Notes: a model not told the origin generated them from the sequence alone. A stretch of DNA of 18,638 nt from Ruminococcaceae bacterium UBA3751 (GCA_002371215.1 DFGL01000030.1:1708-20345); one strand, 5' to 3'. Numbered from the stretch's first letter, positions 1 through 8,180 are shown. Translations and numbers: made by a program.

Positions 1-2962
1 CCTGACCGATATTCATACGCGAAGGTACGCCGAGAGGATTAAGCACGATATCAAGCGGACGTCCGTCGGGAAGGAAAGGCATATCCTCCTGAGGAAGAAC
101 TCTGGAAACAACGCCCTTGTTACCGTGACGGCCTGCCATCTTATCGCCTGCCTGAATCTTTCTCTTCTGAGCAATGTAAACGCGAACTACCTTGTTTACG
201 CCCGGGTTGAGCTCATCGCTGTTAGCTCTTGTGAACACCTTAACGTCAACAACGATACCGTATTCACCGTGGGGTACTTTAAGGGAGGTATCGCGAACCT
301 CGCGCGCCTTTTCGCCGAAGATTGCGCGGAGAAGGCGTTCCTCACTTGTAAGGTCTGTTTCACCCTTGGGAGTAACCTTACCTACAAGGATATCGCCGCT
401 TTTAACCTCAGCGCCTATGCGGATAATACCGTCCTCGTCAAGGTCCTTAAGCGCGTCTTCGCCGACGTTGGGGATATCCCTTGTGATTTCCTCGGGGCCG
501 AGTTTGGTATCGCGCGCTTCCTGGTCATGCTCAATAATATGGATAGATGTATAAACATCATCGCGTACTATTTTTTCATTAATAAGAACAGCGTCCTCGT
601 AGTTATAACCCTCCCAGGTCATAAAGCCGATAAGAGCGTTCTTACCGAGCGAGATTTCACCGTTGCAGGTTGCGGGACCGTCTGCGATAACCTGTCCGTC
701 CTCAACCTCCTGATGGAGTGAAACGATAGGACGCTGGTTAATGCAGGTACCCTGGTTTGAGCCTGCGAACTTAATAAGCTCGTACTTATCAATCTCGCCT
801 GATTTTGTTTTGATTTCAATAGTATCTGCGTCAAGAGCGATTACGGTACCGCCTCTCTTTGCGGCAACTACAACGCCCGAATCGTACGCAGCCTTATATT
901 CCATACCTGTTCCTACTACGGGAGCCTCCGTCTTAAGAAGCGGAACCGCCTGACGCTGCATGTTAGCACCCATAAGAGCACGGTTTGCGTCGTCGTTTTC
1001 AAGGAACGGAATCATTGCCGTAGCAACGGATACAACCATCTTGGGCGAAACGTCCATATAGTCAACCTCATCCGGTGCTTTGGTAAGGAACTGGTCTCTG
1101 TAACGGCAGGTTACTCTGTTATTTGCAAAGCGTCCGTTTTCATCAAGCGGCTCGTTCGCCTGAGCAACAACGTATTCGTCCTCCATATCGGCTGTCATAT
1201 AAACAACCTCGTCGGTTACTACGCCCGTTTCCTTATCAATCTTGCGGTACGGAGCCTCAATGAAACCGTATTCATTAAGACGGCTGTAGCAAGCAAGATA
1301 GGAGATAAGACCGATGTTCGGACCTTCAGGGGTTTCGATAGGACACATACGTCCGTAGTGGGTATAGTGAACGTCACGAACCTCAAAGCCTGCGCGGTCA
1401 CGCGAAAGACCGCCGGGGCCGAGAGCTGAGAGACGTCTTTTATGAGTTAATTCTGCAAGCGGGTTATTCTGGTCCATAAACTGCGAGAGCGGTGATGAGC
1501 CGAAGAATTCACGGATTGCAGCAACAACAGGTCTGATATTGATAAGCGCCTGAGGTGTAATAGCCTCCTCGTCGTCCTGAGCCTGTAAGGTCATTCGCTC
1601 GCGGATAACGCGTTCCATTCTCGTAAAGCCAATTCTGAACTGATTCTGAAGAAGCTCGCCTACTGCACGGATACGGCGGTTTCCGAGATGGTCAATATCG
1701 TCCGTCTTACCAACGCCTAAAGCAAGGTTGTTAAGGTAAGATACGGTTGCAAATATATCGTCTATAATAATATGATTAGGAATGAGGTCATCGTGTTTAA
1801 TTCTGATTTCCTCTTCAAGTGCTTCGCGGTCGTCGCCGCACTTTTCCAAAATCTCGTTTAATACACGGTAGGATACCTTTTCATTAATACCAAACTCTTT
1901 CTTATCAATATCAACAAAACCGTCAATATCAACCATTCCGTTTGATACAATCTTAACCTCTCTGCCTGTTTCAAGCTGAACGAAAGCGGACATAACGCCT
2001 GCGTTTTCAATTTCAGCAGCCTTCTCAGCAGAGATTTTTTCGCCCTCATCGGCAAGGAGTTCGCCGAGCGGTGAAATAACGGGTCTTGAAACTGTCTGGC
2101 CAGAAAGACGGTCAGCAATTCCGAGCTTTTTATTGTACTTATATCTTCCGACTCTTGAGAGGTCGTAGCGGTGAGCGTCAAAGAAAAGTCCGTCAAGATG
2201 TGACTGCGCCGTTTCAAGCGTTGGCGGCTCGCCCGGACGAAGCTTCTTGTACACCTCAAGAAGAGCTTCTTCGCTGTTCTTGGTTGTGTCCTTTTCAATA
2301 GTAGCTTCAATTCTCTCATCGTCGCCGAAGAACTCTCTGATTTCCTCGTCGGTACCGAGGCCGAGAGCACGGAGAAGAGTTGTAATGAAAATTTTTCTGT
2401 TCTTATCAATTCTTACGTAGAACAAATCGTTGGCGTCGGTTTCATATTCAAGCCATGCACCGCGGTTGGGGATTACGGTATTTGTATACAGCTCCTTACC
2501 CGTTTTATCATGTTCCATATGATAGTAAACGCCGGGGGACCTTACGAGCTGAGAAACAATACATCTTTCAGCGCCGTTGATTACGAAGGTTCCCGCGTCT
2601 GTCATAAGCGGAAAATCGCCCATATAAATCGTGTTTTCCTTAACCTCGCCCGTCTCTTTATTCTGTAAGCGTGCCCTTACCTTGAGAGGCTTGGAATAAG
2701 TTGCGTCACGCGCCTTGCACTGTGCGATTGAATACTTGGGCTCATCGTCCATTGAGTAATCAATGAAATCAAGAACCAGATTTCCCGTGTAATCGGTAAT
2801 TGAGCCGATATCGCGGAATACCTCCTTGAGACCTTCATCAAGGAACCACTGGTAAGATTTCTTCTGCACCTCAATAAGGTTAGGCATCTGCATAACCTCG
2901 TTGATTTTTGCAAAGCTCTTTCGTGTAGTTGTACCGACCTGTACATCCTTCACATTGACCAT
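1..2962 (-). CDS. rpoB: RNA polymerase beta subunit, 3' end beyond window
   Basis: This is the beta subunit of DNA-dependent RNA polymerase, which forms much of the catalytic cleft and the rifampicin pocket. The first 987 codons are present and the frame is open to the window edge; full-length homologues have about 1150-1250 residues. The start MVNVKDVQVG was chosen because GGAG lies 11 bases upstream and the N-terminal region (KSYQWFLDEGLKEVF) follows directly. Recognisable blocks are the rifampicin region near residues 488-519 (SQFMDQNNPLAELTHKRR, SALGPGGLSRDRAGFEVRD), then HYGRMCPIETPEGPNIGLI, and near the visible end GDKMAGRHGNKGVVSRVLPQ. Residues equivalent to E. coli D516, H526 and S531 are the susceptible type; the residue equivalent to Q510 is Pro491. 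rpoC would normally lie next, to the left. The gene has its own promoter, and no rplL lies directly upstream. Confidence 0.98.
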   Translation of the reverse strand, partial: MVNVKDVQVGTTTRKSFAKINEVMQMPNLIEVQKKSYQWFLDEGLKEVFRDIGSITDYTGNLVLDFIDYSMDDEPKYSIAQCKARDATYSKPLKVRARLQNKETGEVKENTIYMGDFPLMTDAGTFVINGAERCIVSQLVRSPGVYYHMEHDKTGKELYTNTVIPNRGAWLEYETDANDLFYVRIDKNRKIFITTLLRALGLGTDEEIREFFGDDERIEATIEKDTTKNSEEALLEVYKKLRPGEPPTLETAQSHLDGLFFDAHRYDLSRVGRYKYNKKLGIADRLSGQTVSRPVISPLGELLADEGEKISAEKAAEIENAGVMSAFVQLETGREVKIVSNGMVDIDGFVDIDKKEFGINEKVSYRVLNEILEKCGDDREALEEEIRIKHDDLIPNHIIIDDIFATVSYLNNLALGVGKTDDIDHLGNRRIRAVGELLQNQFRIGFTRMERVIRERMTLQAQDDEEAITPQALINIRPVVAAIREFFGSSPLSQFMDQNNPLAELTHKRRLSALGPGGLSRDRAGFEVRDVHYTHYGRMCPIETPEGPNIGLISYLACYSRLNEYGFIEAPYRKIDKETGVVTDEVVYMTADMEDEYVVAQANEPLDENGRFANNRVTCRYRDQFLTKAPDEVDYMDVSPKMVVSVATAMIPFLENDDANRALMGANMQRQAVPLLKTEAPVVGTGMEYKAAYDSGVVVAAKRGGTVIALDADTIEIKTKSGEIDKYELIKFAGSNQGTCINQRPIVSLHQEVEDGQVIADGPATCNGEISLGKNALIGFMTWEGYNYEDAVLINEKIVRDDVYTSIHIIEHDQEARDTKLGPEEITRDIPNVGEDALKDLDEDGIIRIGAEVKSGDILVGKVTPKGETDLTSEERLLRAIFGEKAREVRDTSLKVPHGEYGIVVDVKVFTRANSDELNPGVNKVVRVYIAQKRKIQAGDKMAGRHGNKGVVSRVLPQEDMPFLPDGRPLDIVLNPLGVPSRMNIGQ

Positions 2963-3080
2963 AAAAGGTATCACTCCGTTTCATTATGGATTTGCCTATA
3001 AAACAGGATTTTCGGCAGAATATCGGCATTTTTCGCCCCTTTTACCTACCGTAAAAATGTAAATTTTTTGTTTCGGCGGG

Positions 3081-3099
3081 TATGGCAAAAAGTGCCATA
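3081..3099 (-). other. Hairpin in the rpoB 5' leader
   Basis: A perfect 7-bp inverted repeat (TATGGCA and TGCCATA, 5-base loop) lies about 25-45 bases into the predicted rpoB leader. It is not followed by a U-run, so it is not an intrinsic terminator. It could be a protein-binding or RNA-stability element. The rest of the 2963-3282 gap is AT-rich and holds only this hairpin, the rpoB promoter and the terminator of the upstream gene. Confidence 0.5.
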
Positions 3100-3131
3100 A
3101 GTGCACAAAATCCCATTATAATAGATTTAGT

Positions 3132-3160
3132 AGTATAATCCAAATATGTCAATTTGTCAA
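3132..3160 (-). promoter_or_regulatory. rpoB sigma-A promoter
   Basis: Read on the minus strand, a perfect -35 TTGACA (3155-3160) is followed after exactly 17 bases by TATACT (3132-3137, five of six matches). The predicted transcription start is near 3125, giving an rpoB leader of about 160 bases. A second TTGACA lies 8 bases further in but has no -10 at proper spacing. Further downstream, a TATAAT has only a poor -35. This is the strongest promoter-like sequence in the window, as expected for a core gene. Confidence 0.85.
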
Positions 3161-3234
3161 TACCTATTTTTGTAAATTTTTACGGTGGGTGAAAAAGTTT
3201 TCTCTCAACGGTGCCGTGTGTATCGTATAAATAT

Positions 3235-3262
3235 ATAAAAAATGACCGTTTTCACGGTCACT
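3235..3262 (-). terminator. Intrinsic terminator of the flavoprotein gene
   Basis: On the minus strand, AGTGACCGT pairs with ACGGTCATT around a GAAA loop (one G-U pair) and is followed by a run of T residues. It lies just past the stop codon of the minus gene that ends at 3283, and it insulates that gene from the rpoB promoter. Confidence 0.8.
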
Positions 3263-3282
3263 TTACTGTTTTGATTAAAATT

Positions 3283-4584
3283 TTAATCCGAAAATATGCT
3301 GTCATATTTCTCCGCCCACTGCTGAACTTTGAAACGGCTGTAATAGTTCGGCATTGAAGCAGAGGAAGCAGTAAGTCTTCCCATATCCCCTATCACCTTA
3401 AGCAGCACGTTTCTCAGTCCCTTATCTTTAATCAGGGCAACCGCCTTCTTGATTAGCGCGGGCTCAACGGTAATAAGCGAGCCGCCGGAAATATTCATTT
3501 CATCAGAGGTGAGAATTTTACTGTCGAACAGATAGTCAATCTGCTCGCCGGTAAGGCTCGGGAGTATCGCCCTTATAACGCCGAACTTTGCCATTGAAAA
3601 GCCTATATTCTTATAATATCTTTTCTGATAATCCCAGAGTATTTCCGCGCTGTAGGTACGGCTTTCGTCTGAGATAACAACGTCCGCAAGTATTGCCGCC
3701 GCCTTAAGCGCGTTTGAAATACCCGAGCCGATGAGCGGAACGGTCATAAACGCGCTGTCGCCTATTGCAGCATAGCCGTCCGCAACCATTAGCGAAAGCG
3801 GATGACGAACGGGGATTTCAACTATTTTTCCGCCGCGGAGAAGCGATTTTCCGAGAACGGGGTTGTGTTCTCTGAAGAATGCCGCTCTCTCCTCAGCCTC
3901 CTCCTCTGAAAACGGCTCAAACTCGCCTATAAGCAAATCGCTGTGGGATTTATCGCTGATTACCCAGCCTATTCCCATTCTTCCGTTTGGAATAAGGTAA
4001 ACCTTGTACTTATTCTTAACGTCCTCGCTCGCCTTATCGTAAAGAGCGCGGTAAACGTAGAATTTTTCGTTAGGCGCGGTGGTTTTCTGAACGCCGCAGA
4101 TTTCCGGCAGTGAGGCTCTGATAACGCTTTCGCAGCCGCAGGCGTCAATTATCAAATCACCGTAAATTTTTCCCTTTTCCGTTTCAATACCAACTACCCT
4201 GTCGCCCGCAAGAAGCGGCGCTTTTATCTCTGTTTCATACTCAAATTTTACGCCAGCCTCCTCAGCAAAACCGATAAGGTAATTATAGAGGAACTTTCGC
4301 TCCATATTTATGCTTGTATTTTCGCCTTCGGGCATTGAAATAACCGTGTTTTCCGACGGCGGAACGAAAGTTATATTTGCCCCCGGCTCATAGTTTTCCT
4401 CAGACGGCATGGGAATACCGATATCCTCAAAGGCTGTTGCGTCAAACGCGTCCATCCAGTCGTAACCCATTGAATCGCGCTTATTCTTTTCATAAACGGT
4501 TACGTCAAAGCCTTCCTTTGCAAGCAGCATACCCGCTGCAATACCGCCGTGACCGCCGCCTGCAACAATGATTTTTTTACTCAT
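3283..4584 (-). CDS. FAD-dependent oxidoreductase, geranylgeranyl reductase-like
   Basis: This is a 433-residue flavoprotein. An N-terminal Rossmann FAD-binding motif GGGHGG (residues 9-14) ends in an acidic residue, Glu32 of TVYEK. A second FAD motif, IGDSAFMTVPLIGSGISNAL, lies near residues 274-293. This arrangement is typical of the geranylgeranyl reductase/PHBH-like group, whose members hydrogenate isoprenoid chains or hydroxylate substrates. The substrate cannot be read from the sequence. The ATG at 4584 is preferred over an in-frame TTG nine bases upstream, because GGGAG abuts that TTG and is well spaced (9 bases) for the ATG. The gene has its own promoter and terminator and is divergent from the hydrolase gene. 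Family call is firm; substrate is unknown. Confidence 0.88.
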   Translation of the reverse strand: MSKKIIVAGGGHGGIAAGMLLAKEGFDVTVYEKNKRDSMGYDWMDAFDATAFEDIGIPMPSEENYEPGANITFVPPSENTVISMPEGENTSINMERKFLYNYLIGFAEEAGVKFEYETEIKAPLLAGDRVVGIETEKGKIYGDLIIDACGCESVIRASLPEICGVQKTTAPNEKFYVYRALYDKASEDVKNKYKVYLIPNGRMGIGWVISDKSHSDLLIGEFEPFSEEEAEERAAFFREHNPVLGKSLLRGGKIVEIPVRHPLSLMVADGYAAIGDSAFMTVPLIGSGISNALKAAAILADVVISDESRTYSAEILWDYQKRYYKNIGFSMAKFGVIRAILPSLTGEQIDYLFDSKILTSDEMNISGGSLITVEPALIKKAVALIKDKGLRNVLLKVIGDMGRLTASSASMPNYYSRFKVQQWAEKYDSIFSD

Positions 4585-4634
4585 TATAAGCAACTCCCAA
4601 AGTTTTTATAAATAATAGACTGTTTTCTATTATG

Positions 4635-4663
4635 ATTATACCACTTTTTATGTACAAAATCAA
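4635..4663 (-). promoter_or_regulatory. Promoter of the flavoprotein gene
   Basis: On the minus strand, -35 TTGATT (4658-4663) and a perfect -10 TATAAT (4635-4640) are separated by 17 bases. The predicted start is near 4628, giving a leader of about 44 bases that includes GGGAG. Confidence 0.75.
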
Positions 4664-4744
4664 CCGTGTGTATATTTTATAATCTTGAATAATTTGACAC
4701 AGTATGTTAAAATAATAACAATTAAGACAAAAGGAGCGATGTTT

Positions 4745-5725
4745 ATGAAAAAAGCCTCTTGGTTATTTATTTCCATTTTAACAGCACTTATGATATCCTG
4801 GCTTACGGCAATTTCAACTATTCTTTATAAGGTATTCGTTGACCCGCCGCAGACCGACAGAGAGAATCCCGACCCGGGACTTTTCTTTGACGATGATTAC
4901 GCCGAAGCAACGAAGGAAACGGACGATGCAATAATAAGGCTCAAAGAGAATTACACCGCAGAGGAGGTAAGCATTACAACTGACGACGGGCTTACCCTTC
5001 CCGGCTTCTTTTACATTAATGAAAACCCGACTGAGGACACCTTCATCTGCGTTCACGGCTATAACACAAACAGCGACTTTGCTTTTGCGGCTATGGTTGA
5101 GCCTATTCTCAACGCGGGTTATAACTGCTTCCTTGTTAACCACAGGCATTTCAGCGGCCACGAGGGCAAATTTACGGGCTTCGGTATTCTTGAAAAGGAA
5201 GAGCTTATAAAGTGGATTGAATGCGTTAATTCGTACTTCCCCAACGGTAAGATTGTTCTTTACGGCACTTCAATGGGCGCTGCAACAATAATGCAGGCGT
5301 CCGATAAAGACCTGACGCCGAACGTAGTCGGCTTTATTGAGGACTGCGGCTTCACAACCTGCTACGATGAGTTCAGCTATCTCGTTAAAAGCGTTACTCA
5401 CCTTCCCTCCAAACCGATTATCGGCAGCCTCGGAATAATGAGTAAGGCGCTGCTTGACCTTGATATCAAAACCTCGGATTCACGCGAAGCTCTTAAAAAC
5501 ACAAAGCTTCCCGCACTGTTCATCCACGGCGGAAGAGATAACTTTGTTCCGACGTATATGGTTCAGGAGTGCTTTGACGCCTGCGGCAGCGAGGACAAAA
5601 AGCTCGTTATCTACGACGAAGCAAGACACACTCAGTCGCACTTCAAATATCCCCACGAATACGAAAAGGAAATATTTGAATTCGCAGACAGAATTACAGG
5701 CAGAACAAAAACAGAAGAACAATAA
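4745..5725 (+). CDS. Membrane-anchored alpha/beta hydrolase
   Basis: A 326-residue serine hydrolase of the alpha/beta fold. Residues 5-29 form one uncleaved-looking membrane segment, which would anchor the enzyme with the catalytic domain outside the cytoplasm. VHGY (103-106) is the oxyanion-hole region, GTSMGAA (174-180) carries nucleophile Ser176, HGGRDNFVP (261-269) carries Asp265, and DEARH places the likely catalytic His at 295. The layout matches YqkD/BAAT-like hydrolases common in Bacillota; the substrate is unknown. The start at 4745 is chosen because AAGGAG sits 8 bases upstream. An in-frame ATG at 4739 would be only 2 bases from it. An upstream TTGACA at 4694-4699 is a -35 candidate, but its -10 is poor. 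The gene is monocistronic and ends at a strong terminator. Confidence 0.88.
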   Translation: MKKASWLFISILTALMISWLTAISTILYKVFVDPPQTDRENPDPGLFFDDDYAEATKETDDAIIRLKENYTAEEVSITTDDGLTLPGFFYINENPTEDTFICVHGYNTNSDFAFAAMVEPILNAGYNCFLVNHRHFSGHEGKFTGFGILEKEELIKWIECVNSYFPNGKIVLYGTSMGAATIMQASDKDLTPNVVGFIEDCGFTTCYDEFSYLVKSVTHLPSKPIIGSLGIMSKALLDLDIKTSDSREALKNTKLPALFIHGGRDNFVPTYMVQECFDACGSEDKKLVIYDEARHTQSHFKYPHEYEKEIFEFADRITGRTKTEEQ

Positions 5726-5754
5726 AAAAACGCCGATTTACCGGCGTTTTTTAA
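5724..5754 (+). terminator. Bidirectional terminator between the hydrolase and HAD genes
   Basis: ACGCCG and CGGCGT form a GC-rich stem around a 6-base loop, flanked by A-run and T-run on opposite sides so that it works in both directions. It overlaps the stop codon of the plus-strand hydrolase and lies about 90 bases past the end of the minus-strand HAD gene. Confidence 0.88.
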
Positions 5755-5826
5755 TTAAGAATTATGAGTTAAGAATTAAGAAGCGCGCTCAATTCCGAAT
5801 TCCGAATTAATATAGTGCCCGCCCGA
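5755..5826. repeat. Composite intergenic repeat, copy 1
   Basis: Low-complexity AATTAAGAATTATGAGTTAAG-type sequence leads into a 25-base block (5780-5804, GAAGCGCGCTCAATTCCG then AATTCCG), an AATTAA joint and a GC-rich end (GCCCGCCC). The 25-base block recurs without mismatch at 8290-8314 in the same orientation. No open reading frame is associated. Confidence 0.8.
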
Positions 5827-5843
5827 GAATAAATTTTTACTGT

Positions 5844-6449
5844 TTAAATAACGCTGCTTATTTCATCAAGTGTCTGTATTGTATAATCCGGTACATCTGA
5901 TTCTGGTTGGTGCCTTGCGAAGCCCTGCTTCACCCAAACGGTTTTCATTCCGATTTTCTTAGCAGGAAGTATATCGTTATCAATTCTATCGCCAACCATA
6001 ACAGCATTTTCGGGCAGACAGTTTGCTCGCTCAAGAGCAATTTTAAACATTTCCGGATTCGGTTTTTCGACGCCTTCCTCAGCGGAAGCAATTACCAAAT
6101 CAAAGTATTTGCCGATGCCCCAATCTGCCAATCTTTGTGCGCTGCCAACAGACTGATTTGCGATAATGCCCAACTTATACTTTTTCGATAGTTCTTTAAG
6201 GACGCTTTCGGTAAACTGATACGGCTTTTCAAACTCCTTGTGCCATTTTGTTTTTTGCAATCCAAAATAGTGCAGCGCTTCCTTATATGGATTATCCGAA
6301 GTCGCTGCCAGTTCAATTACTTTGTCTTTGAATTCCTGATATGAAATGTTAGTGCCTTCTGTCGTTTCTTTATATCGGATTTCATAGCACAGGCTTTCGT
6401 CCACAAGAGTAGAGCCAATATCAAAGAATATCCAGTTTATATTAGTCAT
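5844..6449 (-). CDS. HAD-superfamily hydrolase with a variant motif I
   Basis: A 201-residue protein of the haloacid dehalogenase superfamily with a small alpha-helical cap, likely a cytoplasmic phosphatase on a small phosphorylated metabolite. Motif I is FFDIGSTLVD: nucleophile Asp10 is present, but the second Asp of the usual DxDGT, the general acid/base, is Gly12. Motif II is IIANQS (Asn98), motif III Lys129 in EKPNP, and motif IV MVGDRIDND (Asp154 and Asp159). DxGxT variants exist in natural HAD subgroups, so the change alone does not prove inactivity. The ATG overlaps the stop of the preceding gene as ATGA, with AAGGA 6 bases upstream, so translation is probably coupled. It is the last gene of a three-gene operon. 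Confidence 0.87.
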   Translation of the reverse strand: MTNINWIFFDIGSTLVDESLCYEIRYKETTEGTNISYQEFKDKVIELAATSDNPYKEALHYFGLQKTKWHKEFEKPYQFTESVLKELSKKYKLGIIANQSVGSAQRLADWGIGKYFDLVIASAEEGVEKPNPEMFKIALERANCLPENAVMVGDRIDNDILPAKKIGMKTVWVKQGFARHQPESDVPDYTIQTLDEISSVI

Positions 6450-7102
6450 AATAATTCCTTGTTTTTCAAATCATCTAATAATTCTATACTCGCTTCATTA
6501 ACAAATGCATCCATTATCTGCGGCGTTAAATAATGATATTCCATTTCTTTTGGTTTATTGACGGTATAATGCCTCACAATATTTTTCATCTGCCGTGAGA
6601 TTTCATTGTTCCGGTACCATTCAGGGTAGGCTTCGTTCCAAGCACCATAAGTCTTAAACAGTTCAAATGAAGGACTTTCGTTTTCGGTAAAATACAGAAA
6701 ATCAATATTGTTCCTTTCGGCTGCAACGGTTTTTCTTACTTCATCATTATACCTGAAATCGCCGTATTTATTTTCAATAGGAAGAAACAGCTTATTAGCA
6801 TAATAGCAGTCAGCAAACAGATGGATATAATAACCTACATAAAACGATTTTTTCTTGATATCGGTTTCGTTTTTAATATAGGTGTTGTAGATATAGTTAT
6901 AATCGCAGTCCGTCTTTTTGGAATAGTAATAATCTTTTGTGAAATGCGTTTCGCCTGTCGGTGGCATATAGACACCGTGTGAACTGTCGGGAATACCGCA
7001 ATCGGGCGCAATATTGCCGATGATAAAATATTCCCTATTCAGCGTTTTTAAGTGCGGCAACAACTTATCCGCTATTCTGAAATGATTAGCCCAGGTTGGC
7101 AT
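6446..7102 (-). CDS. Zinc-dependent phospholipase C-like protein
   Basis: A 218-residue protein whose start, MPTWANHFRIADKLL, and spaced His/Asp residues resemble the zinc-dependent phospholipase C family (PF00882-type) seen in many Bacillota. Candidate metal ligands are His7, Asp34 (GNIAPD), His53 (ETHF), His94 and Asp98 (YIHLFAD). No signal peptide is visible, so unlike secreted clostridial alpha-toxins it is probably cytoplasmic; its true substrate is unknown. CAGGAG lies 6 bases before the ATG. The gene overlaps the end of the NUDIX-DUF218 gene by 17 bases and the HAD start by 4, implying coupled translation. Base composition is noticeably AT-richer than flanking genes (sampled lines near one-third GC). 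Confidence 0.72.
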   Translation of the reverse strand: MPTWANHFRIADKLLPHLKTLNREYFIIGNIAPDCGIPDSSHGVYMPPTGETHFTKDYYYSKKTDCDYNYIYNTYIKNETDIKKKSFYVGYYIHLFADCYYANKLFLPIENKYGDFRYNDEVRKTVAAERNNIDFLYFTENESPSFELFKTYGAWNEAYPEWYRNNEISRQMKNIVRHYTVNKPKEMEYHYLTPQIMDAFVNEASIELLDDLKNKELL

Positions 7103-8114
7103 AATGTTCTCCTGTTTGTTCTTCTATTCTTTTTATTTCTCCCATTACTCGCTCTCTGCCATATTCTGTCTGATACCAGTTATTCTTACTTATATCAAAA
7201 CCGTCAAAGGTGACAACGGTAAAATCCACATTTGGAAAATACATTTGATATAGCAGCAGACAGCGCTTTGCGTGAAATGATTTACATACAATCAACGCTT
7301 TTCTGATAGATAGGTTGTTTTCATCAACAACACGCTTTGCATATTCAGCATTTTGTTTGGTGTAACCTGATCTGTTTTCGCCGTAAATATCATTTTCATT
7401 AACGCCGTTCTTTATCAGAACATCTTTATAAAAATCGTATTCCATTTCAAATTCGGGAAGAGGAAAACAATCACGCTTGACGCTAAACTTACCGCCGATG
7501 ATAATTTTATCAGAATAGCCATTGTGATACAACTCCGCCGCAAGCTCAGCGGCTTCGGGCAATGAGCCACCGACAACAAATATTGCATCAGCATCACACG
7601 GCTGAGCTCCCATAAAAATGTAATTTGTAATGTATTCTTTTAACGCGGCAACATCTCTTGCTTTCAGATACTGTTGCTGATATGTTTTCGGGTGAATATC
7701 ATTTATCAGTTTTATCATTTCAGACAGTCTATGCCATTGCAGCTCAGTGCCGCTATTCGTTTCCTCTTCGGTGAAGTGCGGCACGCCTACGCTGTCGGCT
7801 TCAACAACATAATAATACGATATTTGTGTATAGTCAGCTTGTGCACGGTTTTCTTTAATCATACCGAGTTCAGCGATGCTACCGCAGGTGCATCCCGTTT
7901 CTTCAAGAATTTCTCTTTTCAGCGCAGTTATTATATCCTCGCCGTCATCAACACCGCCCCCGGGGAGCGAATAAGGGTGAAACTTCTCGGAGTGTATAAC
8001 GGCATAAAGGTCGCCGTTTTTAACTATTGCCCGTGCAGTATATCTTGGCTCAGCAAAAGACAGTCCTTCTTTGCCGAATATTTCTTTGTCGGTTATTTCA
8101 GCTATAAGTTTCAT
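7086..8114 (-). CDS. NUDIX hydrolase fused to a DUF218 (YdcF/SanA-like) domain
   Basis: A 342-residue two-domain protein. Residues about 1-150 are a NUDIX domain with a perfect GX5EX7REUXEEXGU box (Gly53, Glu59, Arg67-Glu68, Glu71-Glu72, Gly74), which normally hydrolyses a nucleoside diphosphate linked to another moiety. Residues about 174-330 look like DUF218: DADAIFVVGGS, a DKIIIGGK strand, ENRSGYTKQNAEYAK and KALIVCKSFHAKR. That fold is of unknown or poorly defined activity and is linked in other proteins to envelope or vancomycin phenotypes. There is no membrane segment, so both domains appear cytoplasmic. AAAGG precedes the ATG by 6-7 bases. It is the first gene of the operon with the phospholipase-like and HAD genes; I saw no convincing promoter in 8115-8180. 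Both domain calls are confident; the biological role is not known. Confidence 0.85.
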   Translation of the reverse strand: MKLIAEITDKEIFGKEGLSFAEPRYTARAIVKNGDLYAVIHSEKFHPYSLPGGGVDDGEDIITALKREILEETGCTCGSIAELGMIKENRAQADYTQISYYYVVEADSVGVPHFTEEETNSGTELQWHRLSEMIKLINDIHPKTYQQQYLKARDVAALKEYITNYIFMGAQPCDADAIFVVGGSLPEAAELAAELYHNGYSDKIIIGGKFSVKRDCFPLPEFEMEYDFYKDVLIKNGVNENDIYGENRSGYTKQNAEYAKRVVDENNLSIRKALIVCKSFHAKRCLLLYQMYFPNVDFTVVTFDGFDISKNNWYQTEYGRERVMGEIKRIEEQTGEHYANLG

Positions 8115-8180
8115 TTATTACCTTTCCGAAAGTTATTACGGTTTTGCGAGCTGACGACCTCGGCGACCGTCTTTTACAAT

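Noticed and set aside
125..721. Open frames on the plus strand across rpoB
   Set aside because: They are antisense shadows of rpoB; the minus frame gives continuous, unmistakable RNA polymerase sequence.
3145..3152. Second TTGACA overlapping the rpoB promoter as an independent promoter
   Set aside because: The next TATAAT is 26 bases away, outside the usable spacing range.
4585..4593. TTG start nine bases upstream for the flavoprotein
   Set aside because: The GGGAG ribosome binding site abuts this codon, leaving no spacing; the ATG at 4584 is properly spaced.
4685..4744. N-terminal extension of the alpha/beta hydrolase
   Set aside because: It would start upstream of the ribosome binding site and place polar residues before the membrane anchor; AAGGAG fits the ATG at 4745.
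5791..5810. Short AATTCCG tandem units considered as a CRISPR array
   Set aside because: Units are 7-14 bases without unique spacers, and there are no cas genes; they belong to a dispersed intergenic repeat.
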